From positions 3,512,372 through 3,576,371 of the forward strand of contig NW_006921538.1 of NCBI RefSeq assembly GCF_000340215.1: a DNA stretch of 64,000 bases. Direction: 5' to 3'. Below are positions 41,880 to 53,722 of this stretch, piece after piece. Position numbers and translations under genes: made by a program. Source of the stretch: Pseudocercospora fijiensis CIRAD86 (lineage: Eukaryota; Ascomycota; Dothideomycetes; Mycosphaerellales; Mycosphaerellaceae). Each line of letters begins with the position of its first letter. Position 1 is the first letter of the stretch. The notes beneath the pieces are model-generated. The model had not been told where the DNA came from. It searched no databases and saw nothing but the letters and a program-made list of their open reading frames with translations.

Positions 41880-43865
41880 ATGGCTTCCCATCCTCACTCA
41901 TCCCACGACTCGCCTCAGCTCATGAACCAGCCTGGCCTCGATCACGCCGACGAGAAACTCGAGGCCGGCGAACACTCCTGCAAGGACGACACGGGCAGCA
42001 ACGACAGATCGGAGCGCGTGGGGAAGGAGCATGAGCATGCCTCAGCGAATGGAGCCAAGCGGGACCAGCTCGGCGCACACGACAAGTACGAGTTGACCGA
42101 GGATGACTGCTACGAAGAGCTGGGCTTTTGCTATCCGAACGGGAAGAAGTGGTACATCCTCACCGTCATTTTCATCGTCCAGGTATCCATGAACTTCAAC
42201 ACGTCTCTGTACAGCAATGCCATTCCTGGCATTGCAGAGGAATTCGGCGTCAGTGCGCAGGCGGCGAGGTGCGGTGCCATGATCTTCCTGGTGACTTATG
42301 CATTCGGTTGCGAGCTGTGGGCCCCATGGTCGGAGGAATTCGGACGCTGGCCCATCCTCCAGCTTTCACTCTTCCTCGTCAACATCTGGCAGCTCCCAGT
42401 GGCCCTGGCAAACAACTTCGCCACCATCATGGTCGGACGAGCCCTGGGTGGTCTGTCATCCGCCGGTGGCTCCGTCACCCTGGGCATGATTGCCGACATG
42501 TGGGAGGCAGACACTCAGCAATATGCCGTCGCATACGTTGTGTTCTCGTCTGTGGGTGGCTCGATTTTGGGTCCAATTGTGGGTGGTTTCAGTGAGCAAT
42601 ATCTCAGCTGGAGGTGCGTCCCCGAATACCGCAATCACTGCGATTCCCGACGCTGACACCACCACAGATGGTCCATCTGGATCCAGCTCATATTCGGCGG
42701 GTTTGTCCAGATCCTGCACTTCTTGACCGTGCCGGAAACTCGCACCACCATCATGTTGAACCGAATAGCGAAGAAGCGCAGAAAGGCCAATCCGGAGGCC
42801 AACTGCTGGGGTCCCGATGAGCTCGTGCCGTTCAAGGATCGATTCTCCGCCAAGGAAGTGCTGATCACGTGGATTCGTCCCTTCAAGATGTTTTTGACCG
42901 AGCCAATCGTCCTGGTCTTGTCGCTTCTGTCAGGTTTCTCCGACGCCTTGATCTTCATGTTCATTCAGTCATTCGCACTGGTCTACGAGCAGTGGAATTT
43001 CGACGCGGTTCAGGTCGGCCTGTCCTTCATCTCGATCGGGGTGGGCTATGTCATTGCATGGGCCCTCTTCATTCCAGCCATCAGACGCAACATCAAGGAA
43101 CGCGCGGCAAAACCGGACGACGAGCGCGCACAGTACGAATCTCGCCTGTGGTTCCTGCTCTACACTGCACCATGCCTGCCCATCGGATTGATTGGTTTCG
43201 CTTGGACGATTCAAGGCCCTCCGATTCACTGGATAGGATCGATGATTTTCGCGGCGGTCGTCGGTATTGCCAACTACTCCATCTACATGGCGACCATTGA
43301 CTATATGATTTGTGCCTATGGTCCATACTCTGCGTCTGCAACTGGAGGGAACGGATGGTCTCGCGACTTTCTCGCCGGTATTCTCACCGTTCCCGCCACT
43401 CCCTTCTTCTCGAACATTGGGGCTAGCAGCGGCAACAATCTCGAGTATGCCTGCACCATTCTTTTCTGCATCTCCGCGATCCTTGTGGCTGCCGTGTATG
43501 TCATCTACTGGAAGGGTCCGACACTCCGTGCCCGCTCGCCCTTCGCGCAGCAGCTTGCCCAGGAAGCGAGGAACGCCAGCGTCGACGGAGGAAGGCGCCC
43601 AAGCGCGATTGCTTATGGTGGATCTCGCCGAGGCAGTAAGTCTGAATGTTCCATGGTGTGTTCTACAATAGCTAAGCATCCTCTAGGCTACGCAAGCCAA
43701 TCTCGACGAGGTCCGGGACAGCGTTCATACTCCCAGCAGAACCGCTTCTTTGGAGAGAGCAGAATCACTCCGCGAGGAACTCCGAGAGGCACGCCATCAG
43801 CGAGTCGCGTGAATTCTGTGGCGAATCTCCACAAGGCGAAGACAACCGGTCATGCTGCGGTCTAG
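41880..43865 (+). CDS. MFS transporter, DHA1/polyamine-transporter type
   Basis: Exons 41880-42613, 42668-43635 and 43687-43865; introns 54 and 51 bp; 626 aa. The first splice joins YLSWR to WSIWIQLIFGGF; the second joins SRRGS to YASQSRRG. The N-terminal 85 residues are charged and cytosolic. The 12-span body has DHA1 features: SLYSNAIPGIAEEFGVS, motif A-like [35 protein letters not shown], and the helix 5 motif VGGSILGPIVGGF. The second half has SGFSDALIFMF, ATIDYMICAYGPYSASATGGN and ILTVPATPFFSNIG, as in fungal transporters grouped with yeast polyamine exporters and related drug antiporters. The C-terminal tail is Arg/Ser/Gly-rich with RGTPRGTPS repeats. Substrate is not evident. The second intron has no stop and is a multiple of three. 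Confidence 0.87.
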
Positions 43866-44001
43866 AAGTCCCCACTCCAGAGTATTCCGGAGCACCAAAT
43901 CGAAGAGGATGATCTCATACATGGTTGATACAGCATGGCTATATGCATATCAAGGCTTTACGACATCAATGAATGCAACGTTTGATCTTCTGCAGATGTC
44001 C

Positions 44002-45157
44002 TCAGTTCGCAGTATCTTGAAATCGTGATCTGACTGCTTCGAGTGATGCAGCCGCTTGTTGCCTCACTTCCTCCACGACTTCAGCAGCTCGCTGTGCCTT
44101 GGTCACCAGCCCAACTCCAGTGCCCGCCCAAGTCGCCGCCCTCCCGCTCGTACCATCCGCCGCGTAGCCGGCACTTTCGCCGAGAGCGGCATCAGCATGT
44201 CGTTGCCGAATTTCGTCAATGTGCACGCCTTCTGCTTTATCTCGATAACTGGCTGTCCTGCAAGCAACAGTAAGTCAGCACGTCCATTTTTCTCGAGGAA
44301 GGAGATCCACGTACCGGATGCTTCTTCCATCGTAATCACCAGGCCATTGATTTGGTCCTCTCAATTCATCGAAAACCTTGTCTCTGACCGTACTCTGTCC
44401 ACCATCCTTGGCGTGAATGATAGCTTCACGATACTGCGGATGCACTCTGGTCTCTGGCGCACTCAGGAACCTCGTGCCCATCACCACGCCCTCAGCACCC
44501 AACACGAGTGCGGCAGCGACCGCTCTGCCATCTGCAATACGCTCACTTTTCCCTCGAGTCCTTCGGCCTTCAAGGCATCGATGGTCTCCGGCACCAGCGA
44601 AATGATTCCTGCTCCCTTCTCAAATCCATGCCCGCCTGCATCGATGCCTTGCAGACACAGGACATCAGGTTTCGCATCTTTCGCAACTCGAACTGCGCCT
44701 CCCACCGAGCCAATCTGGATCCAAAGTTGACTGGAGGGAAGTCTTTCCCTGATCGATTTCGCCCATGCAGAATAGTCCGATAGGTTGTGAGATGCGAAGA
44801 TCCAGACGACAGCAGGCCGATATCTCTCTAGAATGGGCATGGTGTCCTCTTGTGACATGAGGAAGGACAAGATTCCCACGCCGATGGGAAGGAGGCCATT
44901 GCTCGTGCGGCCGAGAGCAGACTCTGCTTGTGACAGCTGCTTCGACAGATCTCCATAGTCAGGCACTCCGCCGATTTGGCCGAGTCCGCCAGCTTTGGTG
45001 ACTGCGATTGCTAGGTCTGCAGTAGCTATGCCGCCCATCTGGATCACGGTCTTGGTCAGTGAAACGCACGCTTTGCCAAGTGATGAATCCCAGTGCTTAC
45101 GGGAGCATTGATGATTAATGGACTTTTGGTCCATGATAATGTGTCCTTCAATTCCAT
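44002..45157 (-). pseudogene. Nitronate monooxygenase (2-nitropropane dioxygenase) with frameshifting deletion
   Basis: Exons 45157-45101, 45038-44315 and 44257-44002; introns 62 and 57 bp. The start MELKDTLSWTKSPLIINAPM leads by splice into GGIATADLAIAVTKAGGLGQIGG, the FMN-binding start of the family. FLMSQED, VVWIFASHN, QIGSVGGAVRVAKDAKPDV and LCLQGIDAGGHGFEKGAG follow (the last with the family His), then LVPETIDALKAEGLEGKVSV. At about 44536-44541 the text skips the expected LAAGG and continues in another frame with IADGRAVAAALVLGAEGVVMGTRF; roughly 16 bp are missing, destroying the phosphate-binding loop and the frame. The rest is intact to the stop (ESAGYAADGTSGRAATWAGTGVGL). Intact enzymes oxidise alkyl nitronates using FMN and O2. 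With only one lesion this is recent damage, a strain allele, or a sequence error. Confidence 0.68.
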
Positions 45158-45873
45158 TGCAATCCCGTAAGTTACCATACTGAAAGTGGAAGCAGAAGAG
45201 CACGGAAGCTCTGAATTGTAGAACGCGGGCTACCTAGGTCGGGGTTCCCTGCGGGCAAGCTTAGAATAGTGAGCTGAGCTGAGCTAGATCGCTGACGTGA
45301 CAGATCAGCGTGCCAAGATATGGCTGGCGGAGCGAGGGCTACCTCGGTACGTCGTCTTTCAGCTGGGTGTAGCGTTGGCATGCGTGTTCACACATCCATG
45401 ACCGGAAAGATACAGTGCTAATGCCTCATCCATCACTTCAGTACCCTCCAGTATTGAGCTCAAACATCCTGCACTCGAAGTCAGGGTCAGGGCAGGGCAG
45501 GTACCGAGGCTGCTTTGCGTCCTCTTCGATGTTCCCTTGCAACTTTCTTCAGCATGATCGCGCATCAGGAACAAGTCCCTGTCACTTCTCACAATCTGGG
45601 CAATGAGTGGACCTCTCCGTCGCCACGTTCATTCCCCGTGAATAGGTGTGGGCGTCGAGGCGAGTCCACTGTTTGCTGTAGTCGTGAGTGAGAAGATAGC
45701 ACGCACGATGGCCATCAATACGAGCAGGTAAAGCCTGAGCGAGCCTCCTACATGTCGGCTCCTGAGAACGACGAAGGCTCGGTCTCGGACAAAATCGATC
45801 CGGATGCATCTTCATCTTAAGACCATGCATCCCTGAGGTTGTGCAGATTTTGTTCGCTTGGCAGTCAGAGATT
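45158..45873. other. Intergenic region, no gene recognised
   Basis: Holds the 5' flank of the nitronate monooxygenase and the 3' flank of the DUF7703 gene. A short GAGCTGAGCTGAGCTAG tract lies near 45271-45287. No gene or RNA recognised. Confidence 0.4.
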
Positions 45874-47049
45874 TCACACTTCTCCGTGTGGATGTGACGA
45901 ATGAGAGCTTCGAGAGCTCACGTCTCCAAGGGTTGAGACATGTTCGATGTGCTCGAAGCGGGCCAGATCCAGTTCCAGATTGCCACTCGGATGACGCGCA
46001 CTTCTACGACGAGAAGCCATCGAGTCGGAATATCTGTGCGATTGAGACGGATGGGTAATGTCGGTGCTGATTCTGTGGAGATGCACGAAGTCTTGGACGT
46101 TCATGTCCCGGTCAGTCTTGCCATCGGTGGTGACAAAGCCGATTGAAGCCTTGCGCATGTCTTGCTGGGGTGCCGGTTGGGCCGAAGAGCTGCCCACGAA
46201 CTTGACCAGCTTGGAAAGGATGGCGAATTCGAGTTTGAGCTTGATGGAATAGATGACGCCCTTCAGCAGTGTCTCCAGGATGTACAAGGAAGCGCATTCG
46301 AGCCCCAGCAAGGCAAGATCCATGAGAATGATGACGACGTTGATGAAAATGAGTTGTTTCATCGTCTTGCGGGTTCCCGGCTGCAGCGAGGTGCGGAGGA
46401 GGGTGACGGTCTCGACGATGTAGATGGAGGAGAGGGTGACCTCTTGCAAGAAAAAGCCGATCATCTGAATTTTCTCCATGATGTTATAGCCGGTCTCGAA
46501 GACATGGGTATGGACGGAGCCATTTGCGCCGAAGGTGAGGACCGTCGTCGGAATGTGCAGGCAGACGGCATCGATGACAATCATGCACTTGGTCCAGAAC
46601 AGGATGCGCTCGCCTTTCTTGCCGGTGACAATGAGGTGGAGTCGAGACCAGAGCACGACTGCTTGACCGGTAATCATCGGATACCAGCCCACGGTCAGCA
46701 AGACGACGGCCAGCCACTGCGCGCTTCCCGTCGTGATGTTCATGAACTTGAGCAGGAAGCCCAGCGAGTAGGGGATGATGGCCACGCCGGAGACCAGCAG
46801 TGACCAGAAGTAGAGTCCGTGGAAATGCGTGAACGACAGGAACACCATGATCACGAGCCTGTCGAGTCAGCGCGATGCTGCTGCGTGTGGTCATCGCACG
46901 ACCGCGACTTACTCGCACGCGTTGTACATGGCGAGGGCGCAAAAGAAGACGATGAAGTAGCGGAGCGTGTCGTCATTGCCATCGTAGCCGCCGGTGATGC
47001 CCGCCCCGGGCGACGTCCACGACGCCGAGGCCGATGAGTTGAAAGCCAT
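45874..47049 (-). CDS. DUF7703-type fungal integral membrane protein
   Basis: Exons 47049-46913 and 46858-45874, intron 54 bp (GTAAGT, branch GCTGACT, acceptor GACAG), 373 aa. The splice completes the first membrane helix (YFIVFFCALAMYNACE-LVIMVFLSF). Seven hydrophobic segments can be counted, with the family pattern FHGLYFWSLLVSG, YSLGFLLKFMNI, GWYPMITGQAVVLWSRLHL and FETGYNIMEKIQMIGFF. The C-terminal 110 residues are polar, with Ser/His-rich sequence (SSRSSHSSHPHGEV). The topology resembles seven-span receptors, but these proteins are uncharacterised; I make no functional claim. The gene is the last intact host gene before the RIP-mutated block that starts about 340 bp upstream of its start codon. 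Confidence 0.75.
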
Positions 47050-47389
47050 GCCGCGCACCTTCGTTCTCCCTTCTCCCAGAGCCGGTGTGGTATGGGAATC
47101 ATGTCGCGACCACCGCGCCGGCAGAAGCTCAGCTCAGCTCAGCGCAGTAGAATCCCGGCTCGCCTCGCCCCCGGCCCTCCGCACAGACCTCGGGAGGATC
47201 GGGATCGGCAGCAAACACGAGCCGGACACGTGCGGAGTCGATCGGGATGCCGATCTCGTCCACTCGGAGCTGCACCTTCCTTCCTGACGTCGTCGTTTCG
47301 GGTGTCTGTATTCTGGCAACGCTTGGCAGCGCACGTACCTCCGGAAGTACGCGAGTCCCACAAAATGACGCAAAACCCACGTTATAGCA
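47050..47389. other. Promoter side of the DUF7703 gene and border to the transposon block
   Basis: GC-rich host sequence up to about 47380, where composition changes abruptly to TpA-rich sequence. A short CAGCTCAGCTCAGCTCAGCGCAG tract lies near 47127-47149 (written here as a description of an AGCTC repeat). No gene recognised. Confidence 0.5.
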
Positions 47390-49219
47390 ACATATTGCTA
47401 GGAACCGGGTAAGATGCTAGCAACGCTAGCAACGCTAGCAATACCTCGCCGTCGCTAGCAACGGCGATAGATAAAGCCAAAGTGTTAGTAAGCTATTAAT
47501 AGTATAGCAAAATAGAGGTATTATTATCGCGCTCTTGCCTTAATTAGCTGTCTATCTACCTCGCTATCGCTACTATCGCACTCGCTCTACCTACTCTTCT
47601 AGGACCTCCTCGTTTAGTGCCTATTATAGTAGTATCTCGTATCGCTCTATAGCGCCTGTCTATAGATTATAGTATAGCTTAAACTGCCTATTTTACTATT
47701 ATATATCTGCGTTTAGCGGCAGTCGGATTAGTATGTTTTATAGAAGGTTCTCGGTCTAACTAAGGTCGCTATCGGCGGCGGTAGTTAAATAGCGTAAACA
47801 GCTCGGCGTAGCAGGTACGAAGGGCATAGAAGGTAGCATTTCCGCTAGGTAGCGACTTAGTAAGTAGTCGCTCTCGCTATTGCCGCTATACTATATTATT
47901 GCCGCCGGCGGTAGATTAGAAGTCGTTTAATACGCGCGTAGTATATTAAGTCGGAAAGAAGGGTTGTAACGAGAACGATAGCAGCAGCGGCGCCTGTTAA
48001 CTAAGCCGTATCTTACTAATATAAGTCGCGTCTTCTAGATTAGCTATTGTGCTAAGGACCTAGTTATCGATATCGTCGTCGTCGTCGTCGTCGTTATTAA
48101 TAAAGATATCGCGAGTCTAGTTAATTTGATATTAGAAGTCGTTGTCTAACTTCACCTTCTCGAGCTACTAGTCTATTAATAGTTAGTAGATCGCCTCGCT
48201 AACAACCTTCGAATAGTGCTTATAGAGATACTAAATGTAGTCGTTGTAGTCCTTCTTTAAGAGGTTGTCTATTAACTAAGCGGCCCTCGCTAGGCGGTAG
48301 AAGTCTTCCTTAAAGTTGTCGATAATGTAATAAAGAAGAATATAGTAATTGCGCTCTAATACACCGTTGCTAGCAGCTCCTTCTAGTTCTGCCGTAGCTA
48401 GGTCGTCGACTAGCATACAATTACTGTTAAACTACTCCTCGTAGACCGTCGAGGTGTTATTTAAGCCTTGTCTACTGTCTATTGCCTTCTAGCGGTCTAT
48501 ATACTCGTCTACCTGCTTCCGAGACAACTAGTTATCCTTAAACTCGCTATTAAACAGTATATAGCAGTAAGGCTAGTACTAACTAAGGAAGAATAGGCAG
48601 GGGCACTTAGAAGGTGTCTCTTCGTTAAGGGCAGGTTTAAAACGAGACTAGGCAATAGTACCTCGCTCGTACCGTAAACGTGCAATCTTATACTGCTTAC
48701 TAATCTTTATCTATAGATAGTATAGCAATTCTTAAAGCCTCGAGTATCTAAGGAAGCGGAAAAGTAGCAATTATAGCATAGAAGCTTTAGCAACGTCGGC
48801 TTTGTTATACTAGTAGTCGTTAATATCTAGAGAGTATGTAAGGGCACCTACGAGTAACTAGTTGTAGATTGTCGTCTCGTTGCCTCGCTTGAAATAGGCA
48901 TAATAGCCTTTAATATAGCTAGTAGTACGCGTCTACGAGGAAAGTCAGCTCTAACCGTAGTACGCGATTAGGAAGAAACAGCTATATTTACCTATAAAAC
49001 GCGTAGATTGCCCCGTCGAGCGTATACGCACTAGAGCTCGGCGTACTCAATAGTCTACTCTCGTTTAAAGTAGGCGGCTAATGGATCCTGCTAACTACCT
49101 AGTAGCGAGGCTTCTATAAGCTATATATATTAAAGAGCCTCGTTATAGTCTTCTGCAAAATACAGCGTACCAAATAGAGCCTATTATATCTTCTTATACC
49201 TACGCTTAATACTAAACTT

Positions 49220-49790
49220 CTTTCTAATAGTCTCGACAACGTATCGCTAGCATAGATAGACTATAACTTTATTGTTAAAAGCGAGCCGGAAGGCAGCCTG
49301 TTCGCTTATAGAGTTATTAACAATCGTCTATCTAAGGTGCTAGCTACTAGGCTTCTTATAATCGGCCTACGAAGACAAGTGCTAGAAGCTAGTTGCAAGA
49401 ACAATAGTATACTAGCTCTCGATAAGTATATAAGCGATAGGGTATTAGAAGTTGTTCTCGTCTCGTACGAACAGGTTAACGAGGAAGAAGCTAGCATTAT
49501 TAGTGTCGTAGATAGCGTCTTACGATAAGAACTCGCTATACCTCTTAAGTAGCTCAATGCCCTTCTTAGTAGTATATATAATGCCCTATTTAAGGCCTTT
49601 AGACGTCTGTACCTAGAAGACCTAGCAATAATAACTACGCTTAATCGTACGCTCTCTCGCCTCTTTAATTTGCCGTAGAATAGCGCTTTTACCGGGGACA
49701 ATATAGCGCTTATCTCGATTGTAGTACGGTAAGCTTCTTGCTAGGTTATACAACGTCTAATACTAAATAGCGTAGCTACTAATGTTGCTA
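49220..49790 (-). pseudogene. MULE transposase core, element A
   Basis: On the minus strand one frame reads, with stops at former Trp or Gln codons, LLKRYSEFLS-x-DAIYDTNNASFF, then VNLFVRDENNF-x-YPIAYILIES, HLSS-x-ADYKKPSS and FRLAFNNKVIVYLC. This matches the MULE transposase domain: the first Asp in the DAIYDTN block, then the valine-rich strand, then the C-x-x-H region before the SWIM finger (here the His region is mutated). The stops are mostly TAG, as expected when RIP turns TGG or CAG into TAG. There is no frameshift across this part. The region further 3' in the element is harder to read. The same family block occurs in element B with different residues, so the two are relatives rather than identical copies. 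Confidence 0.6.
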
Positions 49791-50578
49791 TAGTTATCCT
49801 TTAAAAAGTCTCTCGTACGACTAACCCGTAGTAATCTATCTAGCTTCTCTTAACCTATCTCTTTTAGGTATGCGTTAGTCCGCCGAGCGTCGCTATGCTG
49901 CAAGGTATAGGTATGTTTTTGTCGATAATCGGTACGCTAGACAAGAACCTTCGTAGGCTTACTATCGATAGTATCGTAGTACCGTAATACAACAAGATTG
50001 AGCCTATAAGGCTCGAAGGGCGTATGTTCTAACTTCTAGCTTTAGGCGACTAGAAATAGTATCCTCGACCTTCTTCTTCTTTGCTTCCGCCGCTTCTGTC
50101 CGCTTAGCCTTAATATACTTGTAATAGGACCTAGAAACGATACTGCTATTGCGGTCTACTTTAGGGACTGTTATACGAGTATAGCTATACATATTAGACA
50201 TCAGTTTAATAGCAACAATCTATTTAGCATAGGACAGCGGTATATCCTTATCGATAAGGAAGAGCCTATCGCGAAGGACGCTAAGATTGCTAAGCGCATC
50301 GCTATTGCCGTTAGGTATAGCGACAACCGGTAGATCCTCCATTGTAGCGATAATAGAGGTAACGAGGTAGTAGTGATTTTGAAATTCCCAAAATTATAAC
50401 GCGAATGCATACGAATTTCATAGTCTTAGCGGGGCATACAAAACGTTATTTAATTGTAGATTCTACGGAATGCGCTACCCGAGAATTAGCGCGTTGCTAG
50501 AATACAGAGTGGTCTATATATTAGCAACTCGCGCTAATTGGCTCGACCTACTTTTACCCTAGTCCTACCCCCTACTTC

Positions 50579-50594
50579 GAGTTGCTAGCAACTC
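50579..50594. repeat. Perfect 16-bp palindrome at the end of MULE element A
   Basis: GAGTTGCTAGCAACTC equals its own reverse complement. The identical sequence recurs at 53707-53722. Confidence 0.85.
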
Positions 50595-51599
50595 CCCTAA
50601 TAAATTTAGTTGAAATGTGCTTCAAATTTAAAAGGGCTTTAGGAATTTAGTAATTTCAACCAAGGTCGCTAGCGATAACTGAATAAAGCCAAAGTTAACG
50701 TGTAGTATAGCCGGTGCGCTGAATTCGAGGTGTATCTACTTGCTCTTGCCCTTATTGTCTATTGCCGCTATATCTACCGCTACTATGTCTACTACCGCTA
50801 CCGCTACTAAAGGTCCTGCTATTAAACACTCGTTGCCGTTCTTCTAATAGAAATCGGCGGTCTCTAATAAAGGTGGAAGCTTCCTCGTAACTAAGTTGTA
50901 ATATATCGATTAGCGTGTATTATCGCAGGTCTAATAGCTACGGTATAGGTGTATTAGCGGCGGCTATAGAGTAACGAAGACCGCTCGGTATAGCAGGCGC
51001 ATATAGAAGTCGCTGTTAGTAAAGGACGTAGCGCATAACGTCTATTGAACTGCCGTCGTTTAAAGAAGGTATGCTATATTAGAAGGTGCCGTCGCCTGCG
51101 GCGTACGTATTATAAAGTACCGAGTTAGTAACCTATATAGGTTCAAATTGCGACGAGGAAGGCGGCTAGAAGGACGGCGGAGGAGGTTAGTAACTGTATC
51201 TATACTAATTAGTATAAAGGTTAGTCGCCGTATACTCTAGCGCGCGTTAAGTGCCCTCGCCTAGCGCGAATAGGTCCCTTACCTACCGCGGCTATTGTAT
51301 TTAATAAGGTTGTTGTCGCGGGTGCTATCGCTAGTAGTAGTAGATTAATAGTAAGGCGCCGACGCCTATTTCGACCTACGCCTATTAGATAGCAAACAAC
51401 GTGCTATTGTCGTATCGCTATTAATATTGCTAGAGCTATTGTAATAGCTCTGCCGCCGCCGACAGTCGCATATATTCGGCCTGATACTATATAGCAATAT
51501 TAGTCCGATAGGCGTGTAACAAGTTAGCTAGAATTCTGAATAACCGCCTCCGCCTGCTTTGCCTTCTAATAATAGTCGTATGTAATATTCTCAAGTATA

Positions 51600-53140
51600 C
51601 TACGCAATAGAAGATAGCGGTCCTTTGTAATAGTGCGAAGAGTGTCGACCTTACCGTCCTTATCTTCTTCTAGTAGATTCTCGTTAATAAGCTATTCTAA
51701 GTGTGTCTTAGTAGAATTAATATCGCCGTTAAAGCCCTTAGGGTCGAAGAAACGGTCTATATAGCAATCTACCTGTTTAGCACTTATTCTATTGCCTTTA
51801 ATCTCTTAATCGTACTAGATATGCCGACACGGTTAGTAATACTGCTTCTAGAAGTAATACTAGCATATATTAGGGATGTAGTTGTCGATCTGTAGTTAAT
51901 ATCTTAACCAGTTTAGAAGGCTGTTGTCTGTACGCTTTTAAGCTAATTGATATTGCTTAGCAATAAGGCTTTATAGACAGTATAGCAATTCGTTAAACCG
52001 CTTATAGTCACCCTAAAGGCGACTAAACAGGTAGAGCATATTGTCCTTAGTAGAGGCCTTTATTGCGTTATTGTGCCACTTCTTATCGATGTCTAACGAG
52101 TATATAAGGCAACCGGAGAGTAAGAAGTTGGCTTTAATAGTCGTAATGCGGCATGCCGCTCTTGAAATCCGAGTAGTAGCCTTCGACTAGCGAAGTTGTG
52201 CGTATCTAAGCAAGAACGGTTAGCAACGATCGGTTAGAAGAGGACAGAGGGTAGCTATTATATAGTACTTACGCGTATAAGTAGGGGGTTGTTCCTCCGC
52301 TCGCAGGTAGTCTATATCTAGGCGTGCTCAACTAACCATTCTCGTATTATATAATTATATAGGTTGTCGTTCTTGCCGCGAGGCAAGGCATTAAAAGCAG
52401 CCTGTATTCCAACCTCTACCTCCTGCTTAGACTCTGCGTATAGCATAACCTATACTAGCTTCTTATAGACCTTCCGATAGGGGCCTTTAAGTAGAAACTT
52501 GCGGCGAATAGTCTGTAATAAGTGCCGTATACAAAGATAGGTATACGCCTATAGAAAGATGTCTTTAATAGCCTATTGTTTAGATGCTAAGTTATTACTA
52601 ATAGACTATTGTAATTGCTAGCCGCTAGGCTCGCTATAACGACCCTAAGAAGACAGGTGTCTAAGTGCCTGTACGTAGACAACACTATGCTTGCTTTCTA
52701 GTAAAGCGTGTACTATAGGCCGCTATTTAACATTGTTATCGTATACTAAGATATTAAACAACTTCTAATCGAGCTAGTTAACTTCGTATATGTCGTCTAG
52801 CAGTATCAATTTGCTATACTTTATTAGTAGCTAAATGCCCTCTTCCGAAGCCTATACAAAGCCCCTTCTAATACTATCTTTAGTGTAGATACTAAACTCC
52901 TTAAAGTATAGGTTGTTATCGTTTGTAGTCTTCGTAATTCCCTTTAATTGAAGCTCTATATTGCCTCTCTCTTCTAGAGTTACAAAGCGCTTATTACGGT
53001 TGTAATAAGGCGACTATTTAGCGGCATTGTATATAGCAGTAATATCGAGATAAGATACGCCGAGATTGTTACTATATTGCTCCTATAAGGCGTCGAAGGT
53101 TCTTCTAGCTTATAGCGAGTAATCGATTTGCTTCTTAACC
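51600..53140 (-). pseudogene. MULE transposase, element B
   Basis: One minus-strand frame stays open apart from TAG/TAA codons at expected Trp/Gln sites. It reads YYNRNKRFVTLEERGN (N-terminal zinc/WRKY-like region), then ASEEGI-x-LLIKYSKLILLDDIYEVN (DDE Asp region), LFNILVYDNNVK, RPIVHALLESKHSVVYVQALRHLSS, then SISNNLASKQ and AYTYLCIRHLLQTIRRKFL with the MULE C-x-x-H motif (Cys and His both kept). The tail (EVEVGIQAAFNAL, YIIREWLVEHA) is typical of the helical region before the SWIM finger. It aligns by eye block for block with element A. It is more readable than A, so it may be slightly younger or less mutated. Not functional because of the stops. Confidence 0.65.
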
Positions 53141-53706
53141 TTATCTCTAATATACTAGCATACCTTGCGGCTATTAAGGTAGTCGAGTATATATATATAC
53201 TCCGTTATAGCAGTATAGCGACGAATACTAACTCTTCTAGTAGCGTTATTGTTATAGTATTCAACCTTAGTAACGAAGCCTATTCTATACTCCTTCTTAA
53301 GCGGTTTAAATATACGCCTATCCTTAACACCTACTGCTTCCTTATTTAGCTTATTAAGGCGCTGCTTTTCTATATAATAGAAGTAGGACTTCTTATAGTA
53401 TAGCCCTGTCTCTGTATTAGGCGTTGTTATAGACAGCTTCTTAATAGATTTCTAAGTATATTAATTGCTATATAGTCTCTATATCAATTTCTAACCCTTA
53501 GTGTCTGTTTTAATGTCTTCTATAAGGTTAAACACTCGTTGTCGAAGCCGCTAAAGGGTACCGACATCGTTAGGCGTAGATAGGTCTATTGTATAGTATA
53601 GTAGTTATTAGAAGAGGTTATATAGAAAGGAATTTAGGATTAGCGGAGATTGTGGGAATGCTAAGAGTACGATTTGTATTAGGTTTAGCGGGGCTTAGTA
53701 TAGTTG

Positions 53707-53722
53707 GAGTTGCTAGCAACTC
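53707..53722. repeat. Perfect 16-bp palindrome at the end of MULE element B
   Basis: Same GAGTTGCTAGCAACTC as at 50579; the two are 3128 bp apart, about one element length. Confidence 0.85.

Larger units (their letters stand above)
47390..50595 (-). mobile_element. RIP-mutated Mutator-like (MULE) element A
   Basis: The sequence turns abruptly TpA-rich at about 47390, with tandem GCTAGCAAC units at 47415-47440, and ends near the 16-bp palindrome GAGTTGCTAGCAACTC at 50579-50594. Its transposase is on the minus strand (listed separately). The borders are inferred from composition and from comparison with element B, which has the same palindrome at its right end and the same ATAAAGCCAAAG near its left end. 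Size is about 3.2 kb. No target-site duplication was identified. Confidence 0.6.

Noticed and set aside
40934..41881. 315-residue open frame antisense in the beta-galactosidase/MFS intergenic region
   Set aside because: Dominated by repeat-encoded leucine and glycine/methionine runs; no domain, and it overlaps two promoters.
30417..45157. A secondary-metabolite gene cluster (monooxygenase, Zn2Cys6 regulator, MFS transporter, nitronate monooxygenase)
   Set aside because: No polyketide synthase, peptide synthetase, terpene cyclase or other core enzyme is present, the oxygenases are pseudogenes, and unrelated housekeeping genes are interspersed.
46162..46803. 213-residue open frame opposite the DUF7703 gene
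   Set aside because: Asp/Glu/Gly-rich mirror of hydrophobic codons on the coding strand; a typical antisense shadow of a membrane protein.
49306..49701. 131-residue open frame on the minus strand
   Set aside because: It is a different frame from the MULE transposase read in the same place; its Leu/Ser/Arg composition arises from TpA-rich DNA.
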